Shown: positions 17,094 to 25,134 of the stretch, one piece after another
How the letters are laid out: every line of letters begins with the position of its first letter
Position numbering within the stretch: the stretch's first letter is position 1
From: Sphingomonas canadensis
GTDB lineage: Bacteria > Pseudomonadota > Alphaproteobacteria > Sphingomonadales > Sphingomonadaceae
DNA length: 64,000 nt
Reading direction: 5' to 3'
NCBI RefSeq assembly: GCF_026013525.1
Contig: NZ_JAPDRA010000001.1
Coordinates: 434,001 to 498,000 of the forward strand
Program-made: the position numbers and the translations under genes
Notes under the pieces: model-generated
What the model saw: the letters and a program-made list of their open reading frames with translations, nothing else
What the model was told of the DNA's origin: nothing
Databases searched by the model: none

Positions 17094-18005
17094 TTACGCC
17101 CCCAGGCTCGCGAGCATCAGATATGCGAGCTTTGCCGTCTCCGGCGTCGGCCGGAGCGGATTCACCGGCTCACGCAGCGTGCCGAGGTTGGCGAGCGTGG
17201 TGTGGATCCACGCCCCGTCGCTCTGCTGCGTGGCCCCGTTGCCGAGCACGATCTCGCCGTCGCCGCCGAGCAGTTGCAGCCATTCGGGCGGCAACGGCTC
17301 CACCTTGGGCGCGGCGGCCTCGGGCAGCGCGAAGGTCTCGACCCCGGAAGACGCGACCGCCGTCGACGGCGCGGTGCCGCCGGCGGCGACGGCGCCGCGA
17401 TCGATCTTGCGCGACATCATGTCATAGACCTGCTGCAACGTGCGCGGCTGGCCCTTGGAGTTATAGAAGATGCTGCGGTTCGCCGCCGCCGCCGCGGGGA
17501 ACAGCCCCGCCGCCGCGCGATCCGGATTGCGGTCCATCGCGCTCAGAAAGGTGCGCGCGCCGCCCAGGCCGAGGAAATGGGCCATGTAGAGGTCGCCCGC
17601 GCCGATATCGCGGCCGAGCGAGGCCTGGAGCGCGTCCTTGTTGTCCGAGGCATGTTCGGCGGCCATCATGGCGGCGGCGGCGGGATCGGTGCGCAGGTCC
17701 AGGATCGCGCGGCGCACGCCGGGATCGGAGACGACATAGCGGCCGCTGGAATTCTGGCGGATCGAGTCCGCGGCCCAACCCAGCCCATGTTCGGCGCCAT
17801 GGCGCTTCACCACGCCCAACCAGCTCTGCTCGATGAACTGATAGAGCCCGGTCGCGGTCGAGCCCTGTGCCCGGATCGTCGGCTGCAACCCGCTCTCGGA
17901 CTGCGCCTGGCCGAGCAGATAGTTGAAGTCGATGCCGGTCTTGCGGCTCGCGGCCGCTATCGCGGTGCGGACGCTGGCGGTGTTGGCGACTGAGTTTACG
18001 CCCAT
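17094..18005 (-). CDS. Lytic transglycosylase (SLT domain), flagellum-associated
   Basis: A 303-residue protein starting at the ATG (MGVNSVANTASVR); an upstream TTG at 18014 is in frame. It has an SLT-like fold with LLGQAQSESGLQPTIRAQGSTATGLYQF, where the Glu in QSESGL is the expected catalytic acid and GLYQF is a conserved motif. No classical signal peptide is visible, so it may leave by the flagellar export system. Its sigma-54 promoter and position before flhA suggest it clears peptidoglycan for the rod, complementing the enzyme-less FlgJ at 26916. Confidence 0.85.
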   Translation of the reverse strand: MGVNSVANTASVRTAIAAASRKTGIDFNYLLGQAQSESGLQPTIRAQGSTATGLYQFIEQSWLGVVKRHGAEHGLGWAADSIRQNSSGRYVVSDPGVRRAILDLRTDPAAAAMMAAEHASDNKDALQASLGRDIGAGDLYMAHFLGLGGARTFLSAMDRNPDRAAAGLFPAAAAANRSIFYNSKGQPRTLQQVYDMMSRKIDRGAVAAGGTAPSTAVASSGVETFALPEAAAPKVEPLPPEWLQLLGGDGEIVLGNGATQQSDGAWIHTTLANLGTLREPVNPLRPTPETAKLAYLMLASLGA

Positions 18006-18043
18006 CGATCCCAAATCCGATTGCCCTAAATCATGGGCATATC

Positions 18044-18060
18044 AGCAAGGATCGTGCCAG
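18044..18060 (-). promoter_or_regulatory. Sigma-54 promoter for the transglycosylase-flhA-fliA operon
   Basis: The minus strand reads CTGGCACGATCCTTGCT, which matches TGGCACG-N4-TTGCT fully. The -24 GG is at 18057-18058 and -12 GC at 18045-18046, 10 bases apart. It lies about 40 bases before the transglycosylase ATG. Confidence 0.88.
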
Positions 18061-18115
18061 TTTTTCGCCTCGTGGAACGGCCGCGCGCATCGTGCGGCGG
18101 CCCTCTCCCGTCGCG

Positions 18116-18424
18116 TCAGGCGTAGGCACCCGCCGGGGAATAGGCGGCGGCGCCGATGCCGGAAAGCGCCTGCAGGCGGCGGCGGACATTTGCCGCCATC
18201 AGGTTCACGTAAATGCGGCAGGTCTCGTTCAGGCGGTGCGCTTCGCCCGCCAGCTCGCGGATCGCCGGAGTCATCGGCTCGTCCTCATGCCGGGCGACCG
18301 CATCGATACCGGCCAGCTTGGCCTGCGTCGCCGCCTCCAGCGCGCCGACGTCGTTGGCCTTGAGCGCCGCGATCTCGGCGTGGAGCGCCTCGATCACGCT
18401 TACCAGTGCATCATGCCGCGTCAT
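18116..18424 (-). CDS. FlgN-like flagellar chaperone (probable)
   Basis: A 102-residue helical protein (VSVIEALHAEIAALKANDVGALEAATQAKLAGIDAV) placed directly after flgM with a 14-base overlap, the usual place for FlgN, chaperone of hook-junction proteins FlgK and FlgL. Sequence similarity in this family is low and the call depends mainly on size, helical content and context. Confidence 0.65.
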   Translation of the reverse strand: MTRHDALVSVIEALHAEIAALKANDVGALEAATQAKLAGIDAVARHEDEPMTPAIRELAGEAHRLNETCRIYVNLMAANVRRRLQALSGIGAAAYSPAGAYA

Positions 18425-18707
18425 TGGGATTCCAGTTCATGCGGAAGGCCAGCAGCCGATCGGCCACGGTGGCGGGAACGATGGGGAAGCTGCCGTCCTC
18501 GATCGCCTTGCGGATGCGGGCGACGCGATCGGCGTCGACGGGCGCGGAGGACGAAAGGCTGCGCGCAACCTCGCCCGCCGCCGGCTTGGCGACGGAGGCG
18601 GCTACCGCAGCGGCCGGGGCCGTCGCCTGGGGTGCCGATACGGTGCCGGCCTGCACCAGCCGGCGGTCGGCGACCGCGGCGGGCTTGAAGCCAATGGGAT
18701 CCACCAT
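18411..18707 (-). CDS. flgM: Anti-sigma-28 factor FlgM
   Basis: The ATG at 18707 (MVDPIGFKP) follows a GAGGA box and gives 98 residues; a TTG further upstream is less likely. The C-terminal part (SSSAPVDADRVARIRKAIEDGSFPIVPATVADRLLAF) carries the FlgM sigma-binding helices. FlgM binds FliA until exported through the completed hook. It lies between flgA and the flgN-like gene. Confidence 0.9.
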   Translation of the reverse strand: MVDPIGFKPAAVADRRLVQAGTVSAPQATAPAAAVAASVAKPAAGEVARSLSSSAPVDADRVARIRKAIEDGSFPIVPATVADRLLAFRMNWNPNDAA

Positions 18708-18742
18708 GTTCGCAATCCTCACTGTGTTCCCCGACAATCTCT

Positions 18743-18768
18743 AGAACGGCGGCCTGCGCCAAAGTTTA
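18743..18768 (-). promoter_or_regulatory. Candidate sigma-28 promoter for flgM
   Basis: On the minus strand TAAACTTT (18761-18768) resembles the sigma-28 -35 element, and GCCGTTCT (18743-18750) shares the GCCG of the -10 element; the spacer is 10 bases rather than the usual 11. It lies in the 71-base gap between flgA and flgM. Suggestive only. Confidence 0.3.
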
Positions 18769-18778
18769 AGAAAAAATA

Positions 18779-19333
18779 TCACTCGCCCCAGCCGGGCAAC
18801 GTGGCCCGGCCGGCCTCGACGACAACCACCTGAATCGGCGGCTTTTTATCGTCGACCTTGACCTGTATCCGGCCGCCCGCCGGGGCATCGGACATCGCCA
18901 TTCCCTGGCGCGTGATCGAAAAACCGGGCGCGCCGACCTCGATCGTCACCGTATCGCCGCGGCGGACGACGACTTCCGGTTTGGGCGGCGGCGCGGGGCG
19001 CTCGACGCGCACCGGCGCTGGGGCCGGAGCGATAGGCGCGACCACCGCCGGCCGCGGCTTCGGCGCCGCCTTCACGGAGACGTAGATCTTCCATTCGGGC
19101 GCCATGCAGCGCACCATCACCGCATCCCGATCCTCGCCGAACCAGGAAAGCTGCGGCGCGGCGCAGGCGGCCAGCTTCAGCCGCGGGTCTACGGGCAAGC
19201 GGGCGCCGCCCTCCTCGCCGATGCCGTGGCCGGTGAACTGGGCGACGATCATGTCGAGCACCCGGGTGGACTGGAACGGCTCCGGCGCGGCGGCGGCGGG
19301 GGCCGCGGCGGCGAGGGCAACGAACAACAGCAT
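18779..19333 (-). CDS. flgA: Flagellar P-ring assembly chaperone FlgA
   Basis: The ATG at 19333 (MLLFVALAAAAPAAAAPEPF) gives a signal peptide and has a GGAG box; upstream in-frame codons overlap the next gene. The 184-residue periplasmic protein ends in the SAF-like domain with VVVRRGDTVTIEVGAPGFSITRQGMAMSDAPAGGRIQVK, the FlgA signature. A Pro/Ala-rich linker lies in the middle. It helps FlgI form the P ring. Confidence 0.92.
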   Translation of the reverse strand: MLLFVALAAAAPAAAAPEPFQSTRVLDMIVAQFTGHGIGEEGGARLPVDPRLKLAACAAPQLSWFGEDRDAVMVRCMAPEWKIYVSVKAAPKPRPAVVAPIAPAPAPVRVERPAPPPKPEVVVRRGDTVTIEVGAPGFSITRQGMAMSDAPAGGRIQVKVDDKKPPIQVVVVEAGRATLPGWGE

Positions 19334-19361
19334 CTTCTTCTCCCATGCGGAAGGGGTGGGG

Positions 19362-19398
19362 CGGCAACCCGGCATTGCCGGGCGGCAAGTTCTTGCCG
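19362..19398. promoter_or_regulatory. Tandem CGGCAA / TTGCCG palindromes upstream of flgA
   Basis: CGGCAA-GTTC-TTGCCG lies at 19383-19398, and a second pair of the same half-sites with a 7-base spacer at 19362-19380. Both are in the 68-base gap between the MotB-like gene and flgA. This is the same motif as at 4655-4690 and 20637-20674. No sigma-54 -24/-12 pair was found right beside it. Confidence 0.5.
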
Positions 19399-19401
19399 GG
19401 G

Positions 19402-19908
19402 TCATTTCCGTTCCCCGACGAAGCCGGCCGTGATCACCGCGCGGCGCTGGCCGGTGGCGGTGCCGATCTCGATACGCCCGGGCGCAGCGGCCCCCGCCCC
19501 GACCAGCGCGGCGGCGACGGCGCGGGCGCGGTCCGCGGCCAGGATCGGGCCGCTGCCGGTGGCGGGATCGACATCGGCGGTGGTGCCATCGACCTCGCCA
19601 ACGATGCGCAGGCGCGTGCGGGGATCGCGCGCCGCCTCCCGCGCCCAGGTGATCGCGCTGGCGGCATCGGCGACGCGCGCCGATCCGGGGGCGAAGCCGG
19701 TGACGGTGGCAAGCTCCAGCGGCATCGCCGGCGCCGCCGCCTCGCGCGCGCCGAAGCCGGAGCGGAAGGCCTCCGCCAGCTTGGCCGGATCGGTCGTCTT
19801 GTTGATCTGCAGGAACACGAAGAAGCCGACGAGGAGCAGCGAAAGATCCGCCAGCGTCGTCAGCCACAGCGGGCGCGCGTTGCGCCGGATATCGAAATCC
19901 CAGTTCAT
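19402..19908 (-). CDS. MotB-like stator protein, short form
   Basis: A 168-residue protein with one N-terminal membrane helix carrying an Asp (LADLSLLLVGFFVFL, D21) equivalent to the proton-binding Asp of MotB. The periplasmic part resembles a degenerate, shortened OmpA/MotB domain (RLRIVGEVDGTTADVDPATG...ADRARAVAAALV). It pairs with the MotA-like gene, whose stop it overlaps. A complete motA-motB pair exists at 29620-31588, so this is a second and reduced set. Confidence 0.75.
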   Translation of the reverse strand: MNWDFDIRRNARPLWLTTLADLSLLLVGFFVFLQINKTTDPAKLAEAFRSGFGAREAAAPAMPLELATVTGFAPGSARVADAASAITWAREAARDPRTRLRIVGEVDGTTADVDPATGSGPILAADRARAVAAALVGAGAAAPGRIEIGTATGQRRAVITAGFVGERK

Positions 19909-20567
19909 GCGACTGCCTCCATCATCTCACGCGGGACGGCGGGTTCGAGCGCCGCCAGCGCCATAAGCGGCCGTTCCAGCCGCGCACGTTCCTCGGCCTC
20001 GCGCCGGGCCTGGCGCTGGAGCCGTGCTGCAACCGGCATCGCCACCAGCGTCGCCAGCACGGCGCCATAGAGCGTGGTGAGCAGCGCCACCGCCATCGCC
20101 CCGCCGATCGCGCCGGGATCACGCATGGAAGTGAACATCTGGACCAGGCCGATCAGCGTGCCGACCATGCCCATCGAAGGGGCGATGTCGGCCGCGCCGG
20201 CCCACATCTCTATCGCGGCGCGATGCCGTTCGGTGCGCGCGGCCTGGCGATGGCGGAACACGCCCAGCGGATCGCCGCCATCCACGATCGCGGCGATCGT
20301 CGCCGAAACGTCCGGATCGGCGATCACCGCGCGATCCAGTCGGGTGATGCCGTGGCGGCGGGCGATGCGCGTCAGCGACAGGATCTGCGCCACCAGCGGA
20401 TCTGCATCGAAGCCGCGCCGGAACAGCAGGCGGAGCGCCGAGAGGCCCCGCCCCACGTCGCGCAACGGCGTGCGCAGCACCACGGCAACGGCGGTGCCGC
20501 CACCCACGATGGTGAGCGCCAGCGGATCGAGGAAGGGCCCCAGCCCGGGAAAGCCTGCGATGTCCAT
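19905..20567 (-). CDS. MotA/TolQ/ExbB-family proton channel protein
   Basis: The ATG at 20567 (MDIAGFPGLGPFLDPL) gives 220 residues. Membrane helices lie near residues 12-30, 125-145 and 155-180, with the MotA-type IAPSMGMVGTLIGLVQMFTSM motif. It is likely the partner of the MotB-like gene with which it overlaps by 4 bases. It is shorter than the MotA at 29620 and diverges from flgB across a regulatory region. Confidence 0.8.
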   Translation of the reverse strand: MDIAGFPGLGPFLDPLALTIVGGGTAVAVVLRTPLRDVGRGLSALRLLFRRGFDADPLVAQILSLTRIARRHGITRLDRAVIADPDVSATIAAIVDGGDPLGVFRHRQAARTERHRAAIEMWAGAADIAPSMGMVGTLIGLVQMFTSMRDPGAIGGAMAVALLTTLYGAVLATLVAMPVAARLQRQARREAEERARLERPLMALAALEPAVPREMMEAVA

Positions 20568-20636
20568 GCGCTCGCGGCTGCAAATACCGCGCCAGTTTCC
20601 GGTGCGCGCGCCGCCAGCAACGCCCCGCGAACGGCC

Positions 20637-20674
20637 CGGCAGCCGGTTGCCGGTGTGGCGGCAAGATCTTGCCG
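20637..20674. promoter_or_regulatory. Tandem palindromes upstream of flgB, probable activator site
   Basis: CGGCAA-GATC-TTGCCG at 20659-20674 is the centre of a 20-bp perfect palindrome (20657-20676). A second site with one mismatch, CGGCAG-CCGG-TTGCCG, is at 20637-20652, 22 bases away. They sit 55-90 bases upstream of the flgB sigma-54 promoter, the usual place for an enhancer. Confidence 0.65.
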
Positions 20675-20726
20675 CCCGTGCCGCTGCCGGGCGCCCGGGG
20701 GATGCCTGCCCGAGCCTGTGGATAAG

Positions 20727-20743
20727 TTGGCACGGCATTTGCT
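20727..20743 (+). promoter_or_regulatory. Consensus sigma-54 promoter for the flgB operon
   Basis: TTGGCACGGCATTTGCT matches the sigma-54 consensus TTGGCACG-N4-TTGCW at every position; GG at 20729-20730 and GC at 20741-20742 are 10 bases apart. Transcription would start about 25 bases before the flgB ATG. Confidence 0.95.
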
Positions 20744-20779
20744 GGAAACGCCCGTGAACTTTTGCGCGGGAGGCGTGAG

Positions 20780-21133
20780 ATGGCGAACGAGGGACTATTC
20801 GGGGTGCATGGCGCTGCACTGTCCGTGCGCTCACAGCGCATGGGCGTGCTGGCGTCGAACATCGCCAACGCCTCGACGCCCGGCTACAAGGCGAAGGACA
20901 TCGACTTCCGCTCGGCGCTGAACGCGATCGGGGCGCCCGGCGGCAATGTCGACAGCGCGATCGAGGGCGCAACGCTCTATCGCGTGCCGCTCCAGCTCAG
21001 CCAGGACGGGAACACCGTCGAGCTTTCCACCGAGCAGACGGCCTTCGCCGAAAACGCGGTCGCCTATCAGACGACGCTCGCGTTCCTGAACGGCCGCATC
21101 TCCACCATCACGCGCGCGCTCAAGGGAGAATGA
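20780..21133 (+). CDS. flgB: Flagellar proximal rod protein FlgB
   Basis: The ATG at 20780 (MANEGLFGVHG) has a GGGAGG box and gives 117 residues; an in-frame start at 20762 is less likely. The N-terminal rod signature (RSQRMGVLASNIANASTPGYKAKDIDF) and the C-terminal helix are typical. First gene of the flgB-to-flgL operon. Its stop overlaps the flgC start. Confidence 0.96.
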   Translation: MANEGLFGVHGAALSVRSQRMGVLASNIANASTPGYKAKDIDFRSALNAIGAPGGNVDSAIEGATLYRVPLQLSQDGNTVELSTEQTAFAENAVAYQTTLAFLNGRISTITRALKGE

Positions 21134-21546
21134 GCATGGGTGACCAGCCCCTTTCGATCTTTCAGGTCTCCGGGCGCGCGATGAGCGCGCAGCTTGTGCG
21201 CATGAACACCACCGCGTCGAACCTGGCCAACGCCGGCACCGTCGCGTCGAGCCCCAACGCCGCATATCGCACGATGAAGCCGGTGTTCCGCACCCAGTTC
21301 GACGAGGCGAGCGGCATGGCCACCGTCAACGTCGAAAGCGTCGTCACCGCCGGTTCCGATCCGGTGAAGCGCTACGACCCCGGCAATCCCATGGCCGACA
21401 AGGACGGCAACGTCTGGGAATCGGCGGTCGACGAGACCCGCGAGCTGGTCGACATGCTGGAGACCGCCCGCGCCTATCAAAACAATGTCGAAGTGATGCA
21501 GACGGCCAAGTCGCTGATCATCGACACCCTCAAGCTGGGACGCTGA
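21130..21546 (+). CDS. flgC: Flagellar proximal rod protein FlgC
   Basis: A 138-residue rod protein with the N-terminal RMNTTASNLANAGTVASS motif and the C-terminal ETRELVDMLETARAYQNNVEVMQTAKSLI helix shared by rod and hook proteins. ATG overlaps the flgB stop; an alternative ATG lies two codons downstream. Confidence 0.97.
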   Translation: MSMGDQPLSIFQVSGRAMSAQLVRMNTTASNLANAGTVASSPNAAYRTMKPVFRTQFDEASGMATVNVESVVTAGSDPVKRYDPGNPMADKDGNVWESAVDETRELVDMLETARAYQNNVEVMQTAKSLIIDTLKLGR

Positions 21547-21548
21547 TC

Positions 21549-22235
21549 ATGGCGAGCTTCGATTCCACACTGGCTTCGCTCGGCATCGGCCGCACCGGCG
21601 CCTCCACCGCGAACACGTCGACGCGCACCGATCCGACGGCGATGTCGCAGTCCGACTTCCTGACGCTGATGACCGCGCAGCTCAAGAACCAGGACCCGTT
21701 CGAGCCCGTCGACAACACCCAGATGGTCGCCCAGATGGCGCAGTTCTCGTCGCTGGCCGGGATCAGCGAGATGAACTCGACGCTGAAGGCGATTTCCGAC
21801 CGGCTGAACGGCACGACGACCAGCGACATGATGTCCTGGGTCGGCCGCAGCGTGCTGACCGCGGGCGACACCGCCTATCCGCGCACCGACGGCGGGCTTT
21901 CCGGATCGATCGAGCTGGAAGGCGACGCGACCGACGTCAACGTCACCATCGAGAATGCCGACGGCGCCGTGCTGCGCACCGTATCGCTGGGCGCGCAGAG
22001 CCAGGGCAGCATCGATTTCGACTGGGACGGCACCACCGACAGCGGCGAGGCCGCCGGCAACGGGCCGTTCCGCATCCGCGTCGCGGCGCGCAACGCCGAA
22101 GGCGGCAGCGTCCAGGCCACACCGCTGGTGTGGGCGCCGGTCACCGCCGTTTCGCTCTCGTCTGCGGGCGAGCCCGTCCTCACCCTGCCCGGCATCGGCC
22201 AGGTCCCCGTTTCCTCGGTCCGCAAGGTCGGCTGA
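21549..22235 (+). CDS. flgD: Flagellar hook capping protein FlgD
   Basis: A 228-residue hook scaffolding protein. The N-terminal cap motif MSQSDFLTLMTAQLKNQDPFEPVDNTQMVAQMAQFSSL is diagnostic. The C-terminal half has the FlgD FnIII/tudor-like region (LSGSIELEGDATDVNVTIENADG...IDFDWDGTTDSGE). FlgD is removed after hook completion. It lies 2 bases after flgC. Confidence 0.97.
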   Translation: MASFDSTLASLGIGRTGASTANTSTRTDPTAMSQSDFLTLMTAQLKNQDPFEPVDNTQMVAQMAQFSSLAGISEMNSTLKAISDRLNGTTTSDMMSWVGRSVLTAGDTAYPRTDGGLSGSIELEGDATDVNVTIENADGAVLRTVSLGAQSQGSIDFDWDGTTDSGEAAGNGPFRIRVAARNAEGGSVQATPLVWAPVTAVSLSSAGEPVLTLPGIGQVPVSSVRKVG

Positions 22236-22258
22236 GGCGCATACCAGGAGTAACGACC

Positions 22259-23563
22259 ATGTCCTTCTATACGTCTCTTTCCGGGCTCCAGGCCGCCCAG
22301 ACCGACATGTCGACGATCTCGCACAACCTCGCGAACGTCGCCACCAACGGCTTCAAGCGCTCGACGACGATGTTCGCGGACGTGATCGCGTCCACGCGCG
22401 ATTCGAACCCGAACCAGATGGTCGGCTCCGGCACTGTGGTGAAGTCGATCCGCCAGCAGTTCAGCCAGGGCGGCTATACCCAGTCGAGCTCGGCCCTTGA
22501 TCTCGCGATCTCGGGCGACGGCTTCTTCGCGGTCCGCGCCGACACCGGCACGGCGGGCGTGATGTTCACCCGCAACGGCAGCTTCACCGTCGACAGCGAA
22601 CGTTATGTCACCGATCAGCAGGGCAACAAGCTGCTCGTCTATCCGGTCGACGGATCGGGCGCGGTGGTGGCGACCGGCATCGATTCGGCCGAGGCGCTGC
22701 GCCTGCCGCAGACCAGCGGCACGCCGCAGGCGACGCGCAACGTCGCGCTTTCGCTCAACCTGTCGGCCAATTCGACGATCCCGGCCGATGCGGCGCGTTT
22801 CGAAAGCACGCCCTATGCCTTCGATCGCTTCGATCCGGGCACCTACAACCAGTCGGCCCAGACGACGATCTATGACGCCAACGGCAACGCGCTGACGATG
22901 ACCAGCTATTTCGTACGCGAGACCGCACCGAGCGCCGGCGATCCGACCAGTAGCTGGAAGGTCTATTCCTTCGTCGGCGACCAGCAGCTCGACGCCGATA
23001 CCGCCACCGCGGGCACCCAGCCGATCACGCTGGAATTCGACGCGACCGGCAAGCTGACCGCGCCGTCGGGCGGCACCACCTTTGGCGGCTTCCTGTCGCC
23101 CGGCGCCACCGCGGAGCAGGTGATCACGCTCGACTTCGGCACCCAGACCACCCAGGTCGGCTCACCCTTCAGCGTCAACAACCGCGCGCAGGACGGCGCC
23201 GCGGTGGGCCAGTTCGAGAGCGTGACCATCGGCGAGGACGGCATCGTGCGCGCCAGCTTCTCCAACGGCGACCTTCAGCCGCTGGGCAAGGTGATGCTGG
23301 CCAACTTCACCAACGCATCGGGCCTGCGCCAGCTCGGCAACTCTACCTGGGCGGCCACCGGCCTGTCGGGCGAGCCGCGGCTGGGCGAGCCGAACGCCAA
23401 CGGCTTCGGCACGCTGATGTCGGGATCGGTCGAGCGCTCCAACGTGGACATCACCGAGGAACTGGTCGGCCTGATCGCGGCGCAGCGCAACTTCCAGGCG
23501 AACGCCAAGGCGCTCGATACCGCGAGCCAGATCTCGCAGACCATCTTCAACATCCGCAGCTAA
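22259..23563 (+). CDS. flgE: Flagellar hook protein FlgE
   Basis: The ATG at 22259 (MSFYTSLSGLQAAQTD) follows an AGGAG box and gives 434 residues; the upstream open frame lies in flgD. N-terminal LSGLQAAQTDMSTISHNLANVATNGFKRS, central domain, and C-terminal SNVDITEELVGLIAAQRNFQANAKALDTASQI are the standard hook features. It builds the hook tube. Confidence 0.97.
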   Translation: MSFYTSLSGLQAAQTDMSTISHNLANVATNGFKRSTTMFADVIASTRDSNPNQMVGSGTVVKSIRQQFSQGGYTQSSSALDLAISGDGFFAVRADTGTAGVMFTRNGSFTVDSERYVTDQQGNKLLVYPVDGSGAVVATGIDSAEALRLPQTSGTPQATRNVALSLNLSANSTIPADAARFESTPYAFDRFDPGTYNQSAQTTIYDANGNALTMTSYFVRETAPSAGDPTSSWKVYSFVGDQQLDADTATAGTQPITLEFDATGKLTAPSGGTTFGGFLSPGATAEQVITLDFGTQTTQVGSPFSVNNRAQDGAAVGQFESVTIGEDGIVRASFSNGDLQPLGKVMLANFTNASGLRQLGNSTWAATGLSGEPRLGEPNANGFGTLMSGSVERSNVDITEELVGLIAAQRNFQANAKALDTASQISQTIFNIRS

Positions 23564-23589
23564 CGGCGGCGGACGCGGGAGCTTAGCAA

Positions 23590-24333
23590 ATGGACCGGCT
23601 CGTCTACACGGCGCTTTCGGGACTGCGCGCGAAGATGCAGGGGCAGGCGACGATCGCGAACAACATCGCGAACGCCTCCACCATCGGCTATCGCGCCGAT
23701 CGCGTGACCTTCGATCGCATGGTGCTGTCCGGGTCGGCGCTCGAGACGCGCTCGGTGGCGACCGAAGAGGTCAAGGACTTCGAACGGCGCGCGGGCACGA
23801 TCATGCAGACCGCGCGTCCGCTCGACATCGCCGTGACCAGCGATTCGTGGATCGCCGTGCAGGCGAAGGACGGGACCGAGGCATATACGAGGCGCGGCGA
23901 CCTTTCGGTCTCGCCCTCGGGCGTGCTGGAAACCGGTGACGGTTTCCCGGTGATGGGGTCGGGGGGCCCCATCACCGTGCCGCCCTTCCAGGCGATCACG
24001 ATCGCAGGCGACGGCACCGTATCGATCGTTCCGCCCGGCGGCGATCCGCTGGCCCCGATCGCGATCGACCGGGTCAAGCTGGCCAGCGCGACGGGCAGCA
24101 GGACGGTGAAGGGGCTGGACAACCTGCTCCATGTCGAAGGCGGCGGCGCGCTGCCCGGCGACCTGGAGGCCCGGGTACAATCCGGAGCCCTGGAGCAATC
24201 GAATGTAAACCTGACCGAGGCGTTGGTCGACATGATCGAGAACCAGCGCAGCTACGAGGTGCAGGCCAATCTGCTGAAAGAAGCCAAGTCGATGGACGAG
24301 ACCGCCGCATCGCTGATGCGGCTGCCGGGATAG
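23590..24333 (+). CDS. flgF: Flagellar rod protein FlgF
   Basis: A 247-residue proximal rod protein with YTALSGLRAKMQGQATIANNIANASTIGYRADRV at the N-terminus and SNVNLTEALVDMIENQRSYEVQANLLKEAKSMDETAA at the C-terminus. Length is typical of FlgF. It lies 26 bases after flgE. Confidence 0.95.
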   Translation: MDRLVYTALSGLRAKMQGQATIANNIANASTIGYRADRVTFDRMVLSGSALETRSVATEEVKDFERRAGTIMQTARPLDIAVTSDSWIAVQAKDGTEAYTRRGDLSVSPSGVLETGDGFPVMGSGGPITVPPFQAITIAGDGTVSIVPPGGDPLAPIAIDRVKLASATGSRTVKGLDNLLHVEGGGALPGDLEARVQSGALEQSNVNLTEALVDMIENQRSYEVQANLLKEAKSMDETAASLMRLPG

Positions 24334-24345
24334 GGAGTAGTATCA

Positions 24346-25134
24346 ATGGGTTCCGCAGCAATGCACATCGCGCGTACCGGGCTTGACGCCCAGGATATGC
24401 GCATGCGCGTGATCTCGAACAACCTGGCCAACGTCAACACGACCGCGTTCAAGCGCGACCGGGCCTCGTTCCAGACGCTCGCCTATCAGACGATCACCGC
24501 GCCCGGCGCGGCCAGCACCGCCCAGACCCAATATGCCACCGGCATCAACATGGGCACCGGCGTACGGATCCAGGGCACGACGCGGATCGAGACCCAGGGT
24601 TCGCTGCAGACCACGGGCAACGCGCTCGATCTGGCGGTGGACGGCGACGGCTTCTTCCAGATCCAGATGCCGGACGGCACGCTGGCCTATACCCGCGCGG
24701 GCAATTTCTCGCGCTCGTCCACCGGTCAGCTCATCACCTCCGAAGGCTATCAGGTGATGCCCGGGATCACGATCCCCGAGGGCGCCACCGCGATCACCAT
24801 CGGCAGCGACGGCACCGTTTCCGCCACCATCCCGGGTCAGACCGAGGCAAGCCAACTCGGCCAGATCCAGGTGGCGACCTTCCCCAACGCGGCGGGCCTG
24901 CTCGCCAAGGGCGACAATTATCTGGTCGAGACCAGCGCCAGCGGTGCCGCCAGCCTGGGCAATCCGGGCGAGACCGGCCGCGGCACGCTGCGCCAGGGCA
25001 TGCTCGAAGGCTCCAACGTCAACGTCGTCGAGGAGCTGGTGAACATGATCGAGACCCAGCGCGCCTATGAAGTGAACTCGAAGATGATCTCCGCCACCGA
25101 CGAGATGCTGAAATATGTCAACCAGAACATCTAA
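24346..25134 (+). CDS. flgG: Flagellar distal rod protein FlgG
   Basis: A 262-residue distal rod protein, the invariant family length. It has the motifs MHIARTGLDAQDMRMRVISNNLANVNTTAFKRDRASFQTL, QTTGNALDLAVDGDGFFQIQMPDG and VEELVNMIETQRAYEVNSKMISATDEML. Its 3' end overlaps flgH by 20 bases in another frame. Confidence 0.98.
   Translation: MGSAAMHIARTGLDAQDMRMRVISNNLANVNTTAFKRDRASFQTLAYQTITAPGAASTAQTQYATGINMGTGVRIQGTTRIETQGSLQTTGNALDLAVDGDGFFQIQMPDGTLAYTRAGNFSRSSTGQLITSEGYQVMPGITIPEGATAITIGSDGTVSATIPGQTEASQLGQIQVATFPNAAGLLAKGDNYLVETSASGAASLGNPGETGRGTLRQGMLEGSNVNVVEELVNMIETQRAYEVNSKMISATDEMLKYVNQNI

Noticed and set aside
14955..17993. Plus-strand open frame of about 1010 codons opposite flhA
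   Set aside because: Shadow of flhA and the transglycosylase gene; translation is low-complexity and no family is recognisable.
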